DNA of 13,500 nucleotides. It comes from JBBQQK01 sp038216025 (GTDB lineage: Bacteria; Patescibacteriota; UBA1384; XYA2-FULL-43-10; 1-14-0-10-43-13). Where the stretch lies: NCBI GenBank assembly GCA_038216025.1, contig JBBQQK010000025.1, positions 1 to 13,500 on the forward strand, read 5' to 3'. This document shows, in pieces, positions 13,472-13,500 of this stretch. The notes under the pieces were generated by a model. The model ran no database searches and was not told where the DNA came from. It was given only the letters and a program-made list of their open reading frames with translations. Made by a program: the position numbers and the translations under genes. The stretch's first letter is position 1. Every line of letters begins with the position of its first letter.

Positions 13472-13500
13472 TGTTTAGTGGAGATGAGATCGAGAAGCGG

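Noticed and set aside
1..13500. CRISPR arrays, toxin-antitoxin pairs, defence genes, tRNA or rRNA genes
   Set aside because: No spaced repeats, no cloverleaf-like segments and no matching protein families were seen. Except for the IS end and one membrane protein, the window is housekeeping genes.

Overview
The window reads as an ordinary chromosomal stretch from a small, moderately AT-rich bacterial genome, most likely a member of the Candidate Phyla Radiation (Patescibacteria). This is an inference from several traits. The RNase J has a long low-complexity N-terminal extension. The RodZ-like protein pairs a helix-turn-helix with a single membrane span and a small extracytoplasmic beta domain. 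The PEP synthase carries the SICGQAPS-type signature I associate with archaeal and CPR enzymes. ftsK, a rodZ-like gene, recA and recX are packed together. Genes end in TGA, TAA and TAG, and nothing suggests UGA is recoded, which argues against the SR1/Gracilibacteria lineages.

Layout. Positions 1 to about 580 hold one end of an IS3-family insertion sequence reading leftwards: a complete orfA and the beginning of orfB, which continues off the left edge. A gap of about 300 bases follows. Then comes the only rightward gene, an unrecognised polytopic membrane protein (802-1410). It ends at a perfect bidirectional hairpin terminator (1432-1459) that it shares with the leftward genes.

From 8364 down to 1478, five leftward genes are spaced 20 bases or so apart, or overlap: ftsK, a rodZ-like gene, recA, recX and ppsA. 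A good sigma-70 type promoter (8410-8438) lies ahead of ftsK and the shared terminator lies after ppsA, so they look like one transcript. DNA translocation, cell-shape control, recombination and its modulator, and gluconeogenic PEP synthesis would be co-transcribed.

A second leftward unit consists of a family-4 uracil-DNA glycosylase and RNase J (11132-8566). It starts from a near-perfect consensus promoter (11196-11225) and ends at a strong terminator (8494-8527). The third unit, at the right, is pnp (polynucleotide phosphorylase), with small hairpins in its leader and two hairpins at its 3' end. RNase J and PNPase are two central RNA-decay enzymes, and they sit here one gene apart.

I did not find a CRISPR array, a defence island, a toxin-antitoxin pair or an obviously new multi-gene system. 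The points most worth a second look are the IS3 orfA/orfB junction at an A9 run (+1 frame offset, not the usual -1), the leader and tail hairpins of pnp, the repeats just upstream of the ftsK promoter, the recA start, and the unrecognised membrane protein beside the IS.
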